Virus record (IMG/VR): IMGVR_UViG_3300046090_000128
Span: 1-39,555 of that record
DNA: 39,555 nucleotides
Strand: one strand, 5' to 3'
Source of the DNA: a virus
Positions 5,615 to 14,452 of this stretch are shown here, one piece after another (positions within the stretch are counted from its first letter, which is position 1; every line of letters starts with the position of its first letter). Made by a program: the position numbers and the translations under genes. The notes beneath the pieces are model-generated. The model was not told the DNA's origin. It worked only from the letters and a program-made list of their open reading frames with translations, and did not search any database.

Positions 5615-7872
5615 CGGACACCAGCATGAGCACGCGCCGATGCATTGCGTGCGGAAAACTTGCCCGCTCCGATTCCTGACGCTGGCGCCAGGCTGTCCAT
5701 TGCCCCGTTTCTGATCTGCCGGATTGCCGTCACATAGGCCATGCGCTCCTGCGTGGTCGCGGCTGCGCGTGCCAAGCGGTTCAGCGTTTGCAGCAATTGC
5801 GCCGGATCGGTTTCCGTGAGGATGTTGAGCACCTCGCGTGCGCCGCGCCGACCAAGCTGCGTCGTCAGCCGCGTTTGCAGGTTTTCTAGCAATTTCCACG
5901 GCCTTCCGGTCAACGCATCCGCCGCCGTCTTCACGCCCTCTGTCACGCGGCTCATGTCGCTTCTCAGCTCCGCCGTGCGAGCGCCAGCCATCACGTCGTT
6001 CTTGGTGCTGGTCGTTATCGTTTCGCGCCTGAGATCACGAAGTAACCTTTGCCCCTGTCTGAAAAGCGCCGGCTCGCCGCGCGGGTAAAGTGCCTCAACG
6101 ATCTCGCGAACGGCCGGCGTGTTGAACTGGTTCGCCACGGCGCCGCCGATTTGCTTGTTCGCCGCGTCGTCCATCAGCTTGCGGGCAAAGCCCAGCCGAT
6201 ACAGCTCTTGCTGTGCCGCCGTCATGCCGCGAAAGTCCCGCAGCGCCTCCCGCGATGGCGCCCCGAGTCTGGCCGTCAGCGCCGCGCCGGCCTCCAATGC
6301 GCCTTCCTCACCAAACTCTCCCATGCCAGTCGCGTAATTGCGGCGGATGTCGCGAAAGGTCGGATAGTGATCCTCGATCCGATCAAGGAAGACCTCGCGC
6401 AAATTGCGGGCATGGCGCGCATTGTTCGGATTGGCCACGGCTCCCTCGCTCGCGATGCGAAGCTGACGCTGAATGTTGTCCAACATCTCCGGCGAAAACA
6501 CTTCAGTGTCCGGATCTACAGTTGGAACAGGCTCGGGCGCGCCACCTCCGCGCTGGTTGCGCCGGATGGTCTCAACGCGCGCTTGCCGCTGTGCCTGGAT
6601 GCTGGCCCGCCTGAACAGCGGATCAGCCATCAGATCGCCAAGCTGATTGATGGCAAGGTCCGGCTCCGCATAGAACTGCCCATAAGCCCGGCGCGCCTCG
6701 GTTTGCAAGTTGGTAAGCCCAGCCGCCCGCGTGGCCTCGAAGTCGCCGCCGGCCACAGAGCGCTGCACGATGTTGGACACGCGCCCGCTCTGCGTTTCCT
6801 GGCGCCCGGTAAGCCGCTGGGCAGCCTCGCCGCTTTCGTCACCTGCAAGGCTATGGGCGGCCCGCCCCAGCCGTGTGACCGGCGCCGCGCCGCCCTGACC
6901 CACCATTTCCTTGGCAAGGTCAATCGGATTCATCGGCGTGGGATTGGCTTCGCGATAGGCGTTGACGTAGCGAGTCACCGTCCCCGGCGCGATGCCATGA
7001 TCAGCGCCAATCGCTGCCGGAGACTCGCCGCGCAATCCACGGCTAACAATATCGGCGATATTCTCCTCGGTGATGCCGCGCGCCTGAAGGTTCGCCGACG
7101 TTGCCGGCGACACTTGCGCTCGCATCGCCGCCGGATCGACGCCCGCATTTACCATGCGATCGGCGACGTTGCGGATTGCCGCCCCTTGCGGATCGCGCGC
7201 CCCCGCCACCTCGCGCGCGGCATACCGCGCGGCATCGCGCACCGCTCCTACGCCCTTGACGATCCCCGGAACAATCACGCTGCCGATCGCGGGGGCAGCC
7301 ACAGCGCCGATCAGTGCCCCCTCGCCAGCATCCACAACGCGACTGCCGACGCCGCCTTCACCTTGCGCATAGCCGACCGCGCCACCGAAAGCAGTGCCAG
7401 TCCTGGCCGCCGACCTCGCCCCCTGTCCCCACGTCATTATCGCTCGCGCGGCCGGCGCAATTCGAGCAGAACCGAGCCCGCCGATAATTTCGGGAATGAT
7501 GGTGTTCTCTTGCTGGGCAACGCGGCGAGCGGCGCGGACATATTCCGCTGCCTCATTATAGGCATCACCCGCGCTATTCCAGATCGATGGATTGCCGGAT
7601 TTTTTCGCGCGGGCGCCCGTGACAAATTCCTTGATGGCCTGGCCAGCGCCAACCATCTCGTCTTGAATGCCAATCGGGTCGGCAAGCTGATCGGAGAGCC
7701 GATCGAACCGCCCGCCCAGCATACTGGGCTTAAAGTAGTCCGGCGACTTGCCTGCGCGAACGTCTGCCTCGGCTTGCTGCGCCGCCGTCTTTGGGGCATC
7801 GGGAAACTGCGCGAACGGATCGCCAACGGCGGCAGCAGCCGGCGCATCCGGAAACTGATCCCAGGCATCCAT
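5608..7872 (-). CDS. large internal virion / ejection protein
   Basis: The 754-residue product has two copies of the motif QFPDAP near the N-terminus (residues about 6-27). A Gly/Ala-rich hydrophobic stretch follows (about 150-215: GTAFGGAVGYAQGEGG, GALIGAVAAPAIGSVIVPG), then a long, mostly helical, Arg- and Gln-rich region to the end. A helix-turn-helix-like element (ESPAAIGADHGIAPGTVTRY) lies near residue 290. Large Ala-rich helical proteins with a glycine-zipper membrane-like segment, clustered three in a row upstream of the fibre, are typical of podovirus ejection proteins. These leave the capsid with the DNA and form a trans-envelope conduit. Its start shares one base with the upstream stop (TAATG). 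Confidence 0.6.
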   Translation of the reverse strand: MDAWDQFPDAPAAAAVGDPFAQFPDAPKTAAQQAEADVRAGKSPDYFKPSMLGGRFDRLSDQLADPIGIQDEMVGAGQAIKEFVTGARAKKSGNPSIWNSAGDAYNEAAEYVRAARRVAQQENTIIPEIIGGLGSARIAPAARAIMTWGQGARSAARTGTAFGGAVGYAQGEGGVGSRVVDAGEGALIGAVAAPAIGSVIVPGIVKGVGAVRDAARYAAREVAGARDPQGAAIRNVADRMVNAGVDPAAMRAQVSPATSANLQARGITEENIADIVSRGLRGESPAAIGADHGIAPGTVTRYVNAYREANPTPMNPIDLAKEMVGQGGAAPVTRLGRAAHSLAGDESGEAAQRLTGRQETQSGRVSNIVQRSVAGGDFEATRAAGLTNLQTEARRAYGQFYAEPDLAINQLGDLMADPLFRRASIQAQRQARVETIRRNQRGGGAPEPVPTVDPDTEVFSPEMLDNIQRQLRIASEGAVANPNNARHARNLREVFLDRIEDHYPTFRDIRRNYATGMGEFGEEGALEAGAALTARLGAPSREALRDFRGMTAAQQELYRLGFARKLMDDAANKQIGGAVANQFNTPAVREIVEALYPRGEPALFRQGQRLLRDLRRETITTSTKNDVMAGARTAELRSDMSRVTEGVKTAADALTGRPWKLLENLQTRLTTQLGRRGAREVLNILTETDPAQLLQTLNRLARAAATTQERMAYVTAIRQIRNGAMDSLAPASGIGAGKFSARNASARAHAGVRQ

Positions 7873-8981
7873 TACGGCCTCACCTTAATGCGTCCGTCAG
7901 GCGTGACGAAATGCGTGCCGGACGGAAGCTTCATGGCCTCCTCCGGCGTGGCGACTTGTGCGGGCGCCACCGATTCTGGCGCGCCCTCCACCTTGGTGAG
8001 CTGACCTTGGTCCTTGCCGCCCATCTTCAGCTCGTCGAGCGGCACGCCCACGGCGCCCTCGATCGCCTCGGGGTTATAGCCGGACGCGGTCAGCGCTTTC
8101 GTCTTTCTCGCCAGCGCCGATTCCGTCGCGTCCTTCTGGCGGGCCAGATTGGCGCGGATCTGCTTGGGGGCCATGTTCGGCGTGATGTCGGCGCTTTCGA
8201 ATGCCCGCTGCTCGCCCTCGGTTAGCGCCGAGCCGAACAGCTCATTTCTGACGACGTTCTTATAGCGGTCGTAATCCTGCCACCATGTCGAGGCGCTTTC
8301 GGTCGTCGGCCCGGTGAATATCGGCATATTGCGAGCCAGCCACATGGTGCTCTCGCCGCCGCGCCCGTAGCCGGCGAACTCATCCTTGAAGGTGTCGCCA
8401 TAGCGCTTGATGCCCTCAAGCTGAACGCCCTGCTTGGTGAGCTTTTCGGTGTCGTTGAAGCTCAGCGTGCGCGGCTTGGGCATTGCAGCTTTCGCGGTAC
8501 GCGCCGCGATCGCCTCGCGCTTGATGGACTGGTCGGCTTCGGTTTTCCGCCGGTCATTCTCCAGCCCGATTGCCTCCAGCGTCTTGCCGCTCTGGGCCAG
8601 CACCATGTCGCGCGCGGAGAAATCGCCGTATTTCGAGACGTCGATGCCAGCCTTGCCAGCCGCCCCGACAGCCGCCGCCCATTTCTCCGGCGTGTCAGCC
8701 GCGAGCGCGAGATTGCCGAGCATGCCGTGGAATTTCTCGGTCTTTTTCAGCGCATCGTCCGACGCCTGGCGCATCATCTGATGCACCTGATTGCCGCCCT
8801 CGAAATCGCCACCCTCATAGAGCGTGGCCTTGGCGCCCCTCAGATCACCCTCGGCCGCCTGACCGCCGGCATCGATGCGCAGATCGCGATTGCGCATGGT
8901 GTCGCCGAGCGCATAGCCCTGCGCGGCGGATTTGAACCACTCGGACGAGTCTGGAACATACGGCGCCAAAAGACCGGCCAT
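7872..8981 (-). CDS. internal virion / ejection-type protein
   Basis: The 369-residue product is largely helical and Ala-, Lys- and Glu-rich, with no membrane segment. Visible features are an N-terminal block (GLLAPYVPDSSEWFKSAAQG), a helical region of repeats (QMMRQASDDALKKTEKF), and a C-terminal Pro-rich tail ending GTHFVTPDGRIKVRP. It is the second of three clustered candidate ejection genes and is joined to the next by a TAATG overlap. I do not recognise a named family. Assignment as virion protein rests on the cluster position between the gp10-like/fibre genes and the other ejection candidates. Confidence 0.55.
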   Translation of the reverse strand: MAGLLAPYVPDSSEWFKSAAQGYALGDTMRNRDLRIDAGGQAAEGDLRGAKATLYEGGDFEGGNQVHQMMRQASDDALKKTEKFHGMLGNLALAADTPEKWAAAVGAAGKAGIDVSKYGDFSARDMVLAQSGKTLEAIGLENDRRKTEADQSIKREAIAARTAKAAMPKPRTLSFNDTEKLTKQGVQLEGIKRYGDTFKDEFAGYGRGGESTMWLARNMPIFTGPTTESASTWWQDYDRYKNVVRNELFGSALTEGEQRAFESADITPNMAPKQIRANLARQKDATESALARKTKALTASGYNPEAIEGAVGVPLDELKMGGKDQGQLTKVEGAPESVAPAQVATPEEAMKLPSGTHFVTPDGRIKVRP

Positions 8982-8994
8982 CAGCTATTTCCCA

Positions 8995-9678
8995 TCAGTT
9001 GAAGTAGCGATTCGCATTATTCGAGCCGGTCATCGTCGACCACCCGCCATTCGCCATCGTGCCGGGGGTCATGCCAGACTGCATGCCGCCGCTATACATA
9101 TTGTAATTGGCGAGGTTGTTCATGCCGCCGGCGATCGCATTGCCCGCCCCGGTGATGCCCTGCCCCTGCAACAATCCGGCCTGGCTAAGCAGGCTGCCTT
9201 GCTGGGCTGCCGACTGCTGGCCCATGGCCGCGGTCGACGTTGCCGCCGAGCGGCCGGTGTCGACCAGCCCGCCGAGCTGTGACAGCCGCGTGGTGTAGGC
9301 GCTGAGCAAATTCTTCTGGCCATAGTCGTAGAGCGCCGCGCGCACATTGCCGCCGCCCTGGCCGGACAGGCGATAACGATCGTCGACCGTCTTGGCCCCA
9401 AACTCGTTCGCTGCTTCCCAGCCTGGATCGGTCTGGAAATCGTCGGAGAATTTCTGCTGTGCCTCGCGGCCATTCAGCCCCACGGCATTGCTGTAGGTTT
9501 TCAGCGCGTTCTCGCCGCTCGACGTGTAAGGCGCGAGCAGCGCCTCGTTTTTCGCATTCTGCGCGGCAACGCCGGCGGCGGCCTTCTTCGACGCGCTCGC
9601 CGCTTTGTTCGCGCCATAGATCTGCGAGCCAGCGCCAATTGCGGCAGCTCCGATAATAGCGGCAGTCGTGCCAATCAT
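8995..9678 (-). CDS. DNA-ejection-type virion protein with N-terminal glycine-zipper helix
   Basis: The 227-residue protein begins with a hydrophobic Ala/Gly helix (MIGTTAAIIGAAAIGAGSQI), then a helical Ala/Lys segment (ANKAASASKKAAAGVAAQ). A central DDFQTDPGWEAANEFGAKTV block follows, then a low-complexity Gly/Gln/Ser-rich C-terminus (SLLSQAGLLQGQGITGAGNA). The N-terminal Gly/Ala membrane helix, the PYTSSGENAL element and the Gln/Gly-rich tail recur in small ejection or head-to-tail proteins of podoviruses, including P22 gp7-like ones. The upstream acetyltransferase gene overlaps its start by 4 nt (ATGA). A role in genome delivery is inferred. Confidence 0.6.
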   Translation of the reverse strand: MIGTTAAIIGAAAIGAGSQIYGANKAASASKKAAAGVAAQNAKNEALLAPYTSSGENALKTYSNAVGLNGREAQQKFSDDFQTDPGWEAANEFGAKTVDDRYRLSGQGGGNVRAALYDYGQKNLLSAYTTRLSQLGGLVDTGRSAATSTAAMGQQSAAQQGSLLSQAGLLQGQGITGAGNAIAGGMNNLANYNMYSGGMQSGMTPGTMANGGWSTMTGSNNANRYFN

Positions 9679-10112
9679 GTGGTGATGTCCTTAATCCAGC
9701 TCGTCTCCAGCAGCTCATACCCGAGCCGCTCATACAGCGCCCCGACGCGGGCGTTTGGCGACACCATAATGCAGCGCTTGCATCCGAACTCGCGCGCCCA
9801 CCGCTCTCCGGCGAGCAGCAGCTTCAGCCCGCCCCCGCGCGCCTCGGGCGGCACATACCAGAACAGCTCTGACGCCACCGGCTCCCAACTCGTGGGGTGA
9901 ATGGTGGCGATCATGCCAATCATCCCGGCCAGCTCGCCATAGAACTCGTCGACCAGAAGCAGCCCGTGATCCTCGCGGATCAGCAGCTCGGCGACCGAGC
10001 GCAGCGCATCCGGGTTAATCCCTATGAGCCGGTGATAGTGGCTTTCGCTGATGAACCGCTCGCCGAGCACCGCGATTTGGCCGATATCGCCGGGCGTGGC
10101 ATGGCGGATCAC
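9675..10112 (-). CDS. GNAT-family N-acetyltransferase
   Basis: The 145-residue protein has a standard GNAT layout: an N-terminal MIRHATPGDIGQIA, the acetyl-CoA-binding segment LFWYVPPEARGGGLKLLLAGE (the R-G-x-G loop region), and the C-terminal VSPNARVGALYERLGYELLE with its NxxxxxLYERLGY motif. It would transfer an acetyl group from acetyl-CoA to an amine; the substrate cannot be read from sequence. It starts at GTG 10112, immediately after the TAA of the upstream gene (TAAGTG), and overlaps the ejection-protein gene by 4 nt. GNAT genes recur inside podovirus structural operons, so modification of a virion or host protein is possible. Confidence 0.85.
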   Translation of the reverse strand: MIRHATPGDIGQIAVLGERFISESHYHRLIGINPDALRSVAELLIREDHGLLLVDEFYGELAGMIGMIATIHPTSWEPVASELFWYVPPEARGGGLKLLLAGERWAREFGCKRCIMVSPNARVGALYERLGYELLETSWIKDITT

Positions 10113-10820
10113 TTAAGCGGCATTAAAGGCGACGGCGATGCCGACATGCCGATCCGGCGAGCCCGTCACGTCACATTGGATGGCAACGCCGGACGCTGCC
10201 GCCGCATAGGCTTTGCTGGCGGTGCTGAAAAACTCATCGCTGTTGATGTCGGCGTCGAAATTCTCGGTAAGCTCGGTCCAAGTTGCCGTGTGGTCCTCCG
10301 TGCCGCCTTCCTGGTTTTGCGACACCGCGATGATCACGCCGCCCGCGCTCACGAATGGGACGGTCCAATCCAATGGATCGCCGCTGTCCTCCTGCGCCAC
10401 GGCTGCGGTCACCGTCGCCGTAGATGGCACGGTGAGGGTGTAAACAGAGACGCCCGCGCACGTCATCCCAGCGTCGAAATTCAACACAACGCCGGTAGTA
10501 CCGGCCGGGTCCGCGACCAGCACAATGCCGCACGCCGTGCCCTGATTATTGTTTTCGGCAATCAGCGTCCCCGCAACACCGCCCGCGCTGCCGCCGGTAA
10601 CATGGCGAGTGTCGGTTGCGGTCGCCGCCGCGCCGCCGATGCAGAGCACCACATAGCGCCGCGTGCCCCCGGCGGGCGAGGCCCCGATGCTGAGCGTGTC
10701 GAACGGAGCGGCGCTGTAATTCGTGGCATCGCCAGTGGTGCTCGCCGACCCGATATAGGCCAGCGTGATCGGAACGGACGCGCCCCCCGTCAACAGCGCT
10801 TGGAAGGTCACCCCTACCAC
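10113..10820 (-). CDS. beta-rich virion-associated protein of unknown function
   Basis: I chose GTG 10820 (VVGVTFQALLTGG), which overlaps the upstream TAG by one base (TAGTG) and has ACGGG about 9 nt upstream; GTG 10850 is a longer alternative. The 235-residue product is Thr/Ala/Gly-rich with many short beta-strands (for example RRYVVLCIGGAAATAT, GVSVYTLTVPSTATV) and no membrane segment. Such proteins occur next to fibres as neck or appendage components, but I do not recognise the family. It lies between a fibre-type gene and the acetyltransferase gene. Confidence 0.55.
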   Translation of the reverse strand: MVGVTFQALLTGGASVPITLAYIGSASTTGDATNYSAAPFDTLSIGASPAGGTRRYVVLCIGGAAATATDTRHVTGGSAGGVAGTLIAENNNQGTACGIVLVADPAGTTGVVLNFDAGMTCAGVSVYTLTVPSTATVTAAVAQEDSGDPLDWTVPFVSAGGVIIAVSQNQEGGTEDHTATWTELTENFDADINSDEFFSTASKAYAAAASGVAIQCDVTGSPDRHVGIAVAFNAA

Positions 10821-11713
10821 TAGGAAAGACCCGTCCCCGAAATGACCCACGACGTGCTCGCGACTTTCAGCGCCGTCGCGATACCGTTCGCCGCCAGTGT
10901 CCGGCTACCCGTCGCGCCCGTACCCGCCAGCGTCAGCGTGTCCGAGGTAATGGCGATAGTCACCGTATTGATTTGATTGATGAATGTGATGCATGTGCCA
11001 ATGGGATAGGCGACGTTGGTATTGCTGTCGATGGTGAAAGTCCGGGCATTATTGTCGGCGGCCGGATGCAGGATATGTTTCTGAGCGTCGGCGAGCACGG
11101 TAGTGTAGGCCGCGCTCTTGGAATTCTGCGGGATCTGAGAATAAAGCGGCACGCTCTCGACGGCGATGATGCCGGGCGAATCCCGCGAAACCGTCGTGTC
11201 CGTCGCCGCACCGATATTAACAGCGGTAAATTGCGGACTGTCGCCAGTGCCAAGACCAAGGTTCGTCGCCGCGCCGCCTGCGGTACTCGCGCCCGTCCCG
11301 CCATCGGCAACAGCAACATCCGTGCCGCCGGGCTGGTAAAACCCAGCCGAGGAAATGCCATCCAGCAAATCCGCGTCCAAGCCGCTTGCAGCCCCGTCAA
11401 CCGTCAGCAGCTTGGCCAGCACATCGGCCGCCGTGTAGCTCGCCGACGCCAGCTTCTCGCTGTCCAACTCAGCAAGCGCCGCCTGCACCGTAACAGCCGC
11501 GATGTTGCCAGCCGGAACATTGGTGATCTCGCCCGCGGTGTAATCGCCCGCCGCCCCGGCGACGACACCGCTGCGCCCCTCGAAAGATGAAACCCCGCCG
11601 CCGCTGACCGATCCCAGCTCCCGCACCAGCAATTGCAGCGTTGCATACCATTCCAGGCTGATTTTGCCGTCAGATCCTACAAGCGGCAACTCTCGCTGTG
11701 GAAGCTTCGCCAT
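10820..11713 (-). CDS. tail-fibre-type virion protein
   Basis: The start is the ATG at 11713 (MAKLPQRELPLVG), overlapping the upstream stop as ATGA; it gives 297 residues. The N-terminal 80 residues look like a virion-anchoring domain (SLEWYATLQLLVRELG). The middle contains the fibre hallmark DGAASGLDADLLDGISSAGF and VADGGTGASTAG, a repeat type found in many phage and prophage fibres. The C-terminal half is a Thr-rich beta domain (SDTLTLAGTGATGSRTL). It follows the gp10-like head-completion gene directly, so it may be a short fibre or tail-needle-like part attached at the neck. The receptor is unknown. Confidence 0.65.
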   Translation of the reverse strand: MAKLPQRELPLVGSDGKISLEWYATLQLLVRELGSVSGGGVSSFEGRSGVVAGAAGDYTAGEITNVPAGNIAAVTVQAALAELDSEKLASASYTAADVLAKLLTVDGAASGLDADLLDGISSAGFYQPGGTDVAVADGGTGASTAGGAATNLGLGTGDSPQFTAVNIGAATDTTVSRDSPGIIAVESVPLYSQIPQNSKSAAYTTVLADAQKHILHPAADNNARTFTIDSNTNVAYPIGTCITFINQINTVTIAITSDTLTLAGTGATGSRTLAANGIATALKVASTSWVISGTGLS

Positions 11714-13167
11714 CAGCGCGTCGGCCTTGCGTGAAGCGCCGCCGAGTTGATCGCCTTGAGCGTCTTCGTCGACGCCTTCACGCGCCAGATGCGGCCCTTC
11801 TTGGTGCAACGGCCCCAGCGATTGAGCCGCACAGTCTGGTCGAACTCCCCCTGCTTGCCGATCACCGCGCGCCGCTCGCCGAAGAACGTCTTGCCGCCAT
11901 TGTCGCTGATGTCGATCATGATTTCTGGATCGGTATCGCTATCCAGGCCGGAGCCAAGCCCCACACCCGACACGATGTCGATCTCGATGCCGTCCGCGAT
12001 CAGCCGCTCCGGAAAACGATGCGAATGCGGACACCAGATTTCGAGAACGTGATCGGCGCCATCCTCGGTAAAGTCGCCCGTTTCCAGCGAATAGAGCTGA
12101 CCGTCGCTCTCGTCACCCATGATGTATTTGCCGGCGAACAGGATGGACGAATTCACCCGCCAGCGCGCCGTGTCCAGCTCATAGGATTTGCGCTCATACC
12201 AGGCGCGTTCGAACCCGGCCTTTTTCGCAAATGGCAGATCCAAGCACCAGGTAAAATTCGCGCCTTTGAGCGTGTAGGTCTCATGTCCCTCGAACACATG
12301 CGTCGAGCCCGCCATCAGCGCGCGCTGAGCGACAGTGAGTCCCTTGATCGACCGTTCCACCGCGTGGGTCGAAACGCGCTCAGCGCCGCCGTCGCGTCCG
12401 TAGCGGACGATCAGATTCTGGTCAACCCAGATGAGCGCCTTTTCGAATTTTGCCACCGTGTGCGGCCCGGTCAGCCCATATTCGATGTCCTGCTGCACGG
12501 GCGAGAAAGGGAAGGGCTGGCCGGCAAGCGATGGATCGGCCTGCCAGATTTCCAGGCTCTTGGTGCCGAACGCATAGAAAAACCCGCCGTTGACGAATAC
12601 CCGCACCAGGTCGTCAGAACTGGAATTGATGTCGCCAAAGGCCAGCGCGTTGATCGATGTCGCGTCGTCAGTATCGGATGCGTAAACCCGCGCCGGATTC
12701 GTAACGCCGAACAGCATTTTGCCCTTGAGGAAGTCGATGCTGTTTGGTGCGGGGAGATCGCCGTCCGCATTCAGCGTCAGCACGCCAGCGATCAGCACGT
12801 AATATTGTCCCGCGCCGGTGACGATGCCGATCTCTGGCGGATCGGCCTGATTAAGCGCCATGAAGACGCGGCCTGAGCCGACGAGATTGGCGAGCGATGC
12901 GCCGTTGCCGCCCTGGTCGAAATTGACGATCTGATTGCCAAGCACCGCGATGAGCTCATTGGCGGACAGCTCAATCATGCCGCGCTCGGCGCCAGAAAAT
13001 GATCCGCTATCCCAACGCGTAAGACCGGGCGCGCCATAGATCGAAAACGGCGACTTGGCATCCTCGCCGCCGAATTCGGGATAGCCGTTGATCAACCGCG
13101 CAGCGGCGACTCGGCCATCGCGGCCGATGGTGGAGCTCGCGGGCAGGACGAGGGGGAGCGGGGGCAT
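11713..13167 (-). CDS. P22 gp10-like packaged-DNA stabilisation protein (head completion)
   Basis: The 484-residue protein matches the P22 gp10 plan: an N-terminal ARLINGYPEFGGE segment in place of 'VNMLATP', a PGLTRWD element, then beta-propeller-like repeats (GKMLFGVTNPARVYAS; FVNGGFFYAFGTKSLEIW). A C-terminal beta part contains GRIWRVKASTKTLKAI. In P22, gp10 binds under the gp4 ring, closes the portal channel after packaging and connects the tail needle and spikes. The order gp4-like, small gene, gp10-like, fibre matches a P22-type head-completion block. The start shares a base with the preceding stop (TAATG). Confidence 0.8.
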   Translation of the reverse strand: MPPLPLVLPASSTIGRDGRVAAARLINGYPEFGGEDAKSPFSIYGAPGLTRWDSGSFSGAERGMIELSANELIAVLGNQIVNFDQGGNGASLANLVGSGRVFMALNQADPPEIGIVTGAGQYYVLIAGVLTLNADGDLPAPNSIDFLKGKMLFGVTNPARVYASDTDDATSINALAFGDINSSSDDLVRVFVNGGFFYAFGTKSLEIWQADPSLAGQPFPFSPVQQDIEYGLTGPHTVAKFEKALIWVDQNLIVRYGRDGGAERVSTHAVERSIKGLTVAQRALMAGSTHVFEGHETYTLKGANFTWCLDLPFAKKAGFERAWYERKSYELDTARWRVNSSILFAGKYIMGDESDGQLYSLETGDFTEDGADHVLEIWCPHSHRFPERLIADGIEIDIVSGVGLGSGLDSDTDPEIMIDISDNGGKTFFGERRAVIGKQGEFDQTVRLNRWGRCTKKGRIWRVKASTKTLKAINSAALHARPTR

Positions 13168-13508
13168 TAAGCGGCGGCGTCAACCAAAACAGGCTTATCG
13201 GACACCAGTAAGCGAGAATAAACGACATACCTCCCCGAAAACTGATCTTCGTCCGAAGCCAGCTGTGGCCGCTCACGCCAATAAAGCGTCCCCTCCTTGC
13301 CTTCCAAATAAGCGTTCATGGCCTCAAGCCAAAGCCTTACGGCGATCTCTTCCGTTGCGCACAATGCTGGGAATGCCTGCCCCTCGTCTTTGACGCCCCC
13401 TGAAACAATAATCGTATAGGTTTCCCCTGTCTGCGAGCGATAGCTAGGCGTTCCCATCTGCGCAGGAAGCCTGCTTTCAATCTGAGCAGTAGCTTCATCA
13501 AGTGTCAT
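13167..13508 (-). CDS. conserved small virion-module protein, unknown function
   Basis: The product begins MTLDEATAQIESRLPAQMG and has about 113 residues. I chose ATG 13508 because GGAG lies 6 nt upstream; the frame also offers ATG 13520, which overlaps the upstream stop (TGATG). The sequence is a compact alpha/beta protein with LWLEAMNAYLEGKEGTLYW and YVVYSRLLVSDK and no membrane segment. It lies between the gp4-like and gp10-like genes, a position usually held by small head-tail connector or accessory proteins. No family is recognised. Confidence 0.6.
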   Translation of the reverse strand: MTLDEATAQIESRLPAQMGTPSYRSQTGETYTIIVSGGVKDEGQAFPALCATEEIAVRLWLEAMNAYLEGKEGTLYWRERPQLASDEDQFSGRYVVYSRLLVSDKPVLVDAAA

Positions 13509-13519
13509 CATTTTCTCCA

Positions 13520-14203
13520 TCAATACCGATCCGGCACGAAGCGAACCACGTCCTCGCGGTCGAAGCCGCTTGCGCTCTCCAGCAGCGCCTGTGAGCGCTG
13601 AATGATGCGCTTGGCCACCTCGCCCTCGACGCCGTAGCTGTCCAGCATTCGGGCCGCGAAGGCGTAAATCAGCGTGTCGAAATTCTCCTGAGTGATGTCT
13701 ACATCGTTCGACAGGTCGTCGATATCGTCCATGCGCTTTTGATAGGTGGCCTGAAGCGTCTCTGTGGTGATGGCCGCCTTCACCGGCCAGACATAGAGCG
13801 TCGGCGCGCCGCGCAGCGCATCGAAATAGAACTGTGCCGGAATGCCGGCGCTCGTCTTCACCGGCAGATCGTAATATTCCTCGCGCGTGAACAGCCGCAT
13901 GGGCAGATCGCGCGCTGCCGTATCGCGGTAGCGCAAAGACATGATGCGAAGCGGGTTGAGCGTGGCGGTGAGATCGTAGGAGGCCGTGGCGGCAACCAGC
14001 GTGACGCTACCCTGGAGCGTCTTCCACAAATGCGGCCCGTGCCGCTGCCAGCCCTTCAGCATGGCATTCAGCTCAACGCGGCAGTCTTCCGCCTCATCGG
14101 CATCGAGCGATTGCGCCACGCCGAGCACGCCCATCTTGCGCAGCGTGGCGGTGATGACCTCGCGGGCATTGAGGCTGAAATTGACGGATCCGCTCAGCGC
14201 CAT
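13520..14203 (-). CDS. P22 gp4-like tail accessory / head-to-tail adaptor protein
   Basis: The 227-residue protein has the features of gp4-type adaptors. It starts with a helical NAREVITATLRKMGVLG, followed by DADEAEDCRVELNAMLKGW, a beta section around LRIMSLRYRD and FYFDALRGAPTLYVWP, and a C-terminal helical region (NFDTLIYAFAARMLDSYG). Gp4 forms a dodecameric ring under the portal after packaging. The gene lies upstream of the gp10-like gene in transcription order, as in P22-type genomes. Its stop overlaps the next gene and its start abuts the zinc-ribbon gene (ATGA at 14203). Confidence 0.8.
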   Translation of the reverse strand: MALSGSVNFSLNAREVITATLRKMGVLGVAQSLDADEAEDCRVELNAMLKGWQRHGPHLWKTLQGSVTLVAATASYDLTATLNPLRIMSLRYRDTAARDLPMRLFTREEYYDLPVKTSAGIPAQFYFDALRGAPTLYVWPVKAAITTETLQATYQKRMDDIDDLSNDVDITQENFDTLIYAFAARMLDSYGVEGEVAKRIIQRSQALLESASGFDREDVVRFVPDRY

Positions 14204-14451
14204 TACAGGTTCTCTCGCGTGACTTCGTTCGGCTCAAGGAAGTGCGGCTCGCCCGGCGGATTGGCGAACGGCACGGTCATGTCGTCGCGCACGCCGCGCA
14301 CGAGGTCTTGCGGGTGTCTTGGCGAAAAACACTTCGAACACGTGCGCAATCCATCCCATTGCTGACGAAGCTGACTCCCGTAAAACGTGAATCCGCAAAT
14401 CATGCAATTGGCTAGAAAATCGCCGGGGCGGGTGGTGTTGCGGATGGGCAT
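14203..14451 (-). CDS. small zinc-ribbon-like protein in the virion operon
   Basis: The 82-residue product (start ATG 14451, MPIRNTTRPGDFLA) contains two CxxC pairs, CMIC and CSKC, 24 residues apart, so a zinc ribbon is likely. The C-terminal half has PFANPPGEPHFLEPNEVTREN. The family recurs near head-tail adaptor genes of podoviruses, where its role is not established. It ends overlapping the gp4-like gene. Confidence 0.65.
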   Translation of the reverse strand: MPIRNTTRPGDFLANCMICGFTFYGSQLRQQWDGLRTCSKCFSPRHPQDLVRGVRDDMTVPFANPPGEPHFLEPNEVTRENL

Positions 14452-14452
14452 G

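Noticed and set aside
6049-8004. Open plus-strand frame of 651 codons
   Set aside because: It is entirely antisense to the ejection-protein gene, is Arg/His-rich with no recognisable domain, and follows from the GC-rich codon bias of the minus-strand gene.
9897-10823. Open plus-strand frame of 308 codons
   Set aside because: It lies antisense across the acetyltransferase and a virion gene, with typical shadow composition.
11698-12876. Open plus-strand frame of 392 codons
   Set aside because: It is antisense to the gp10-like gene, which has clear family features. No ribosome binding site or domain supports it.
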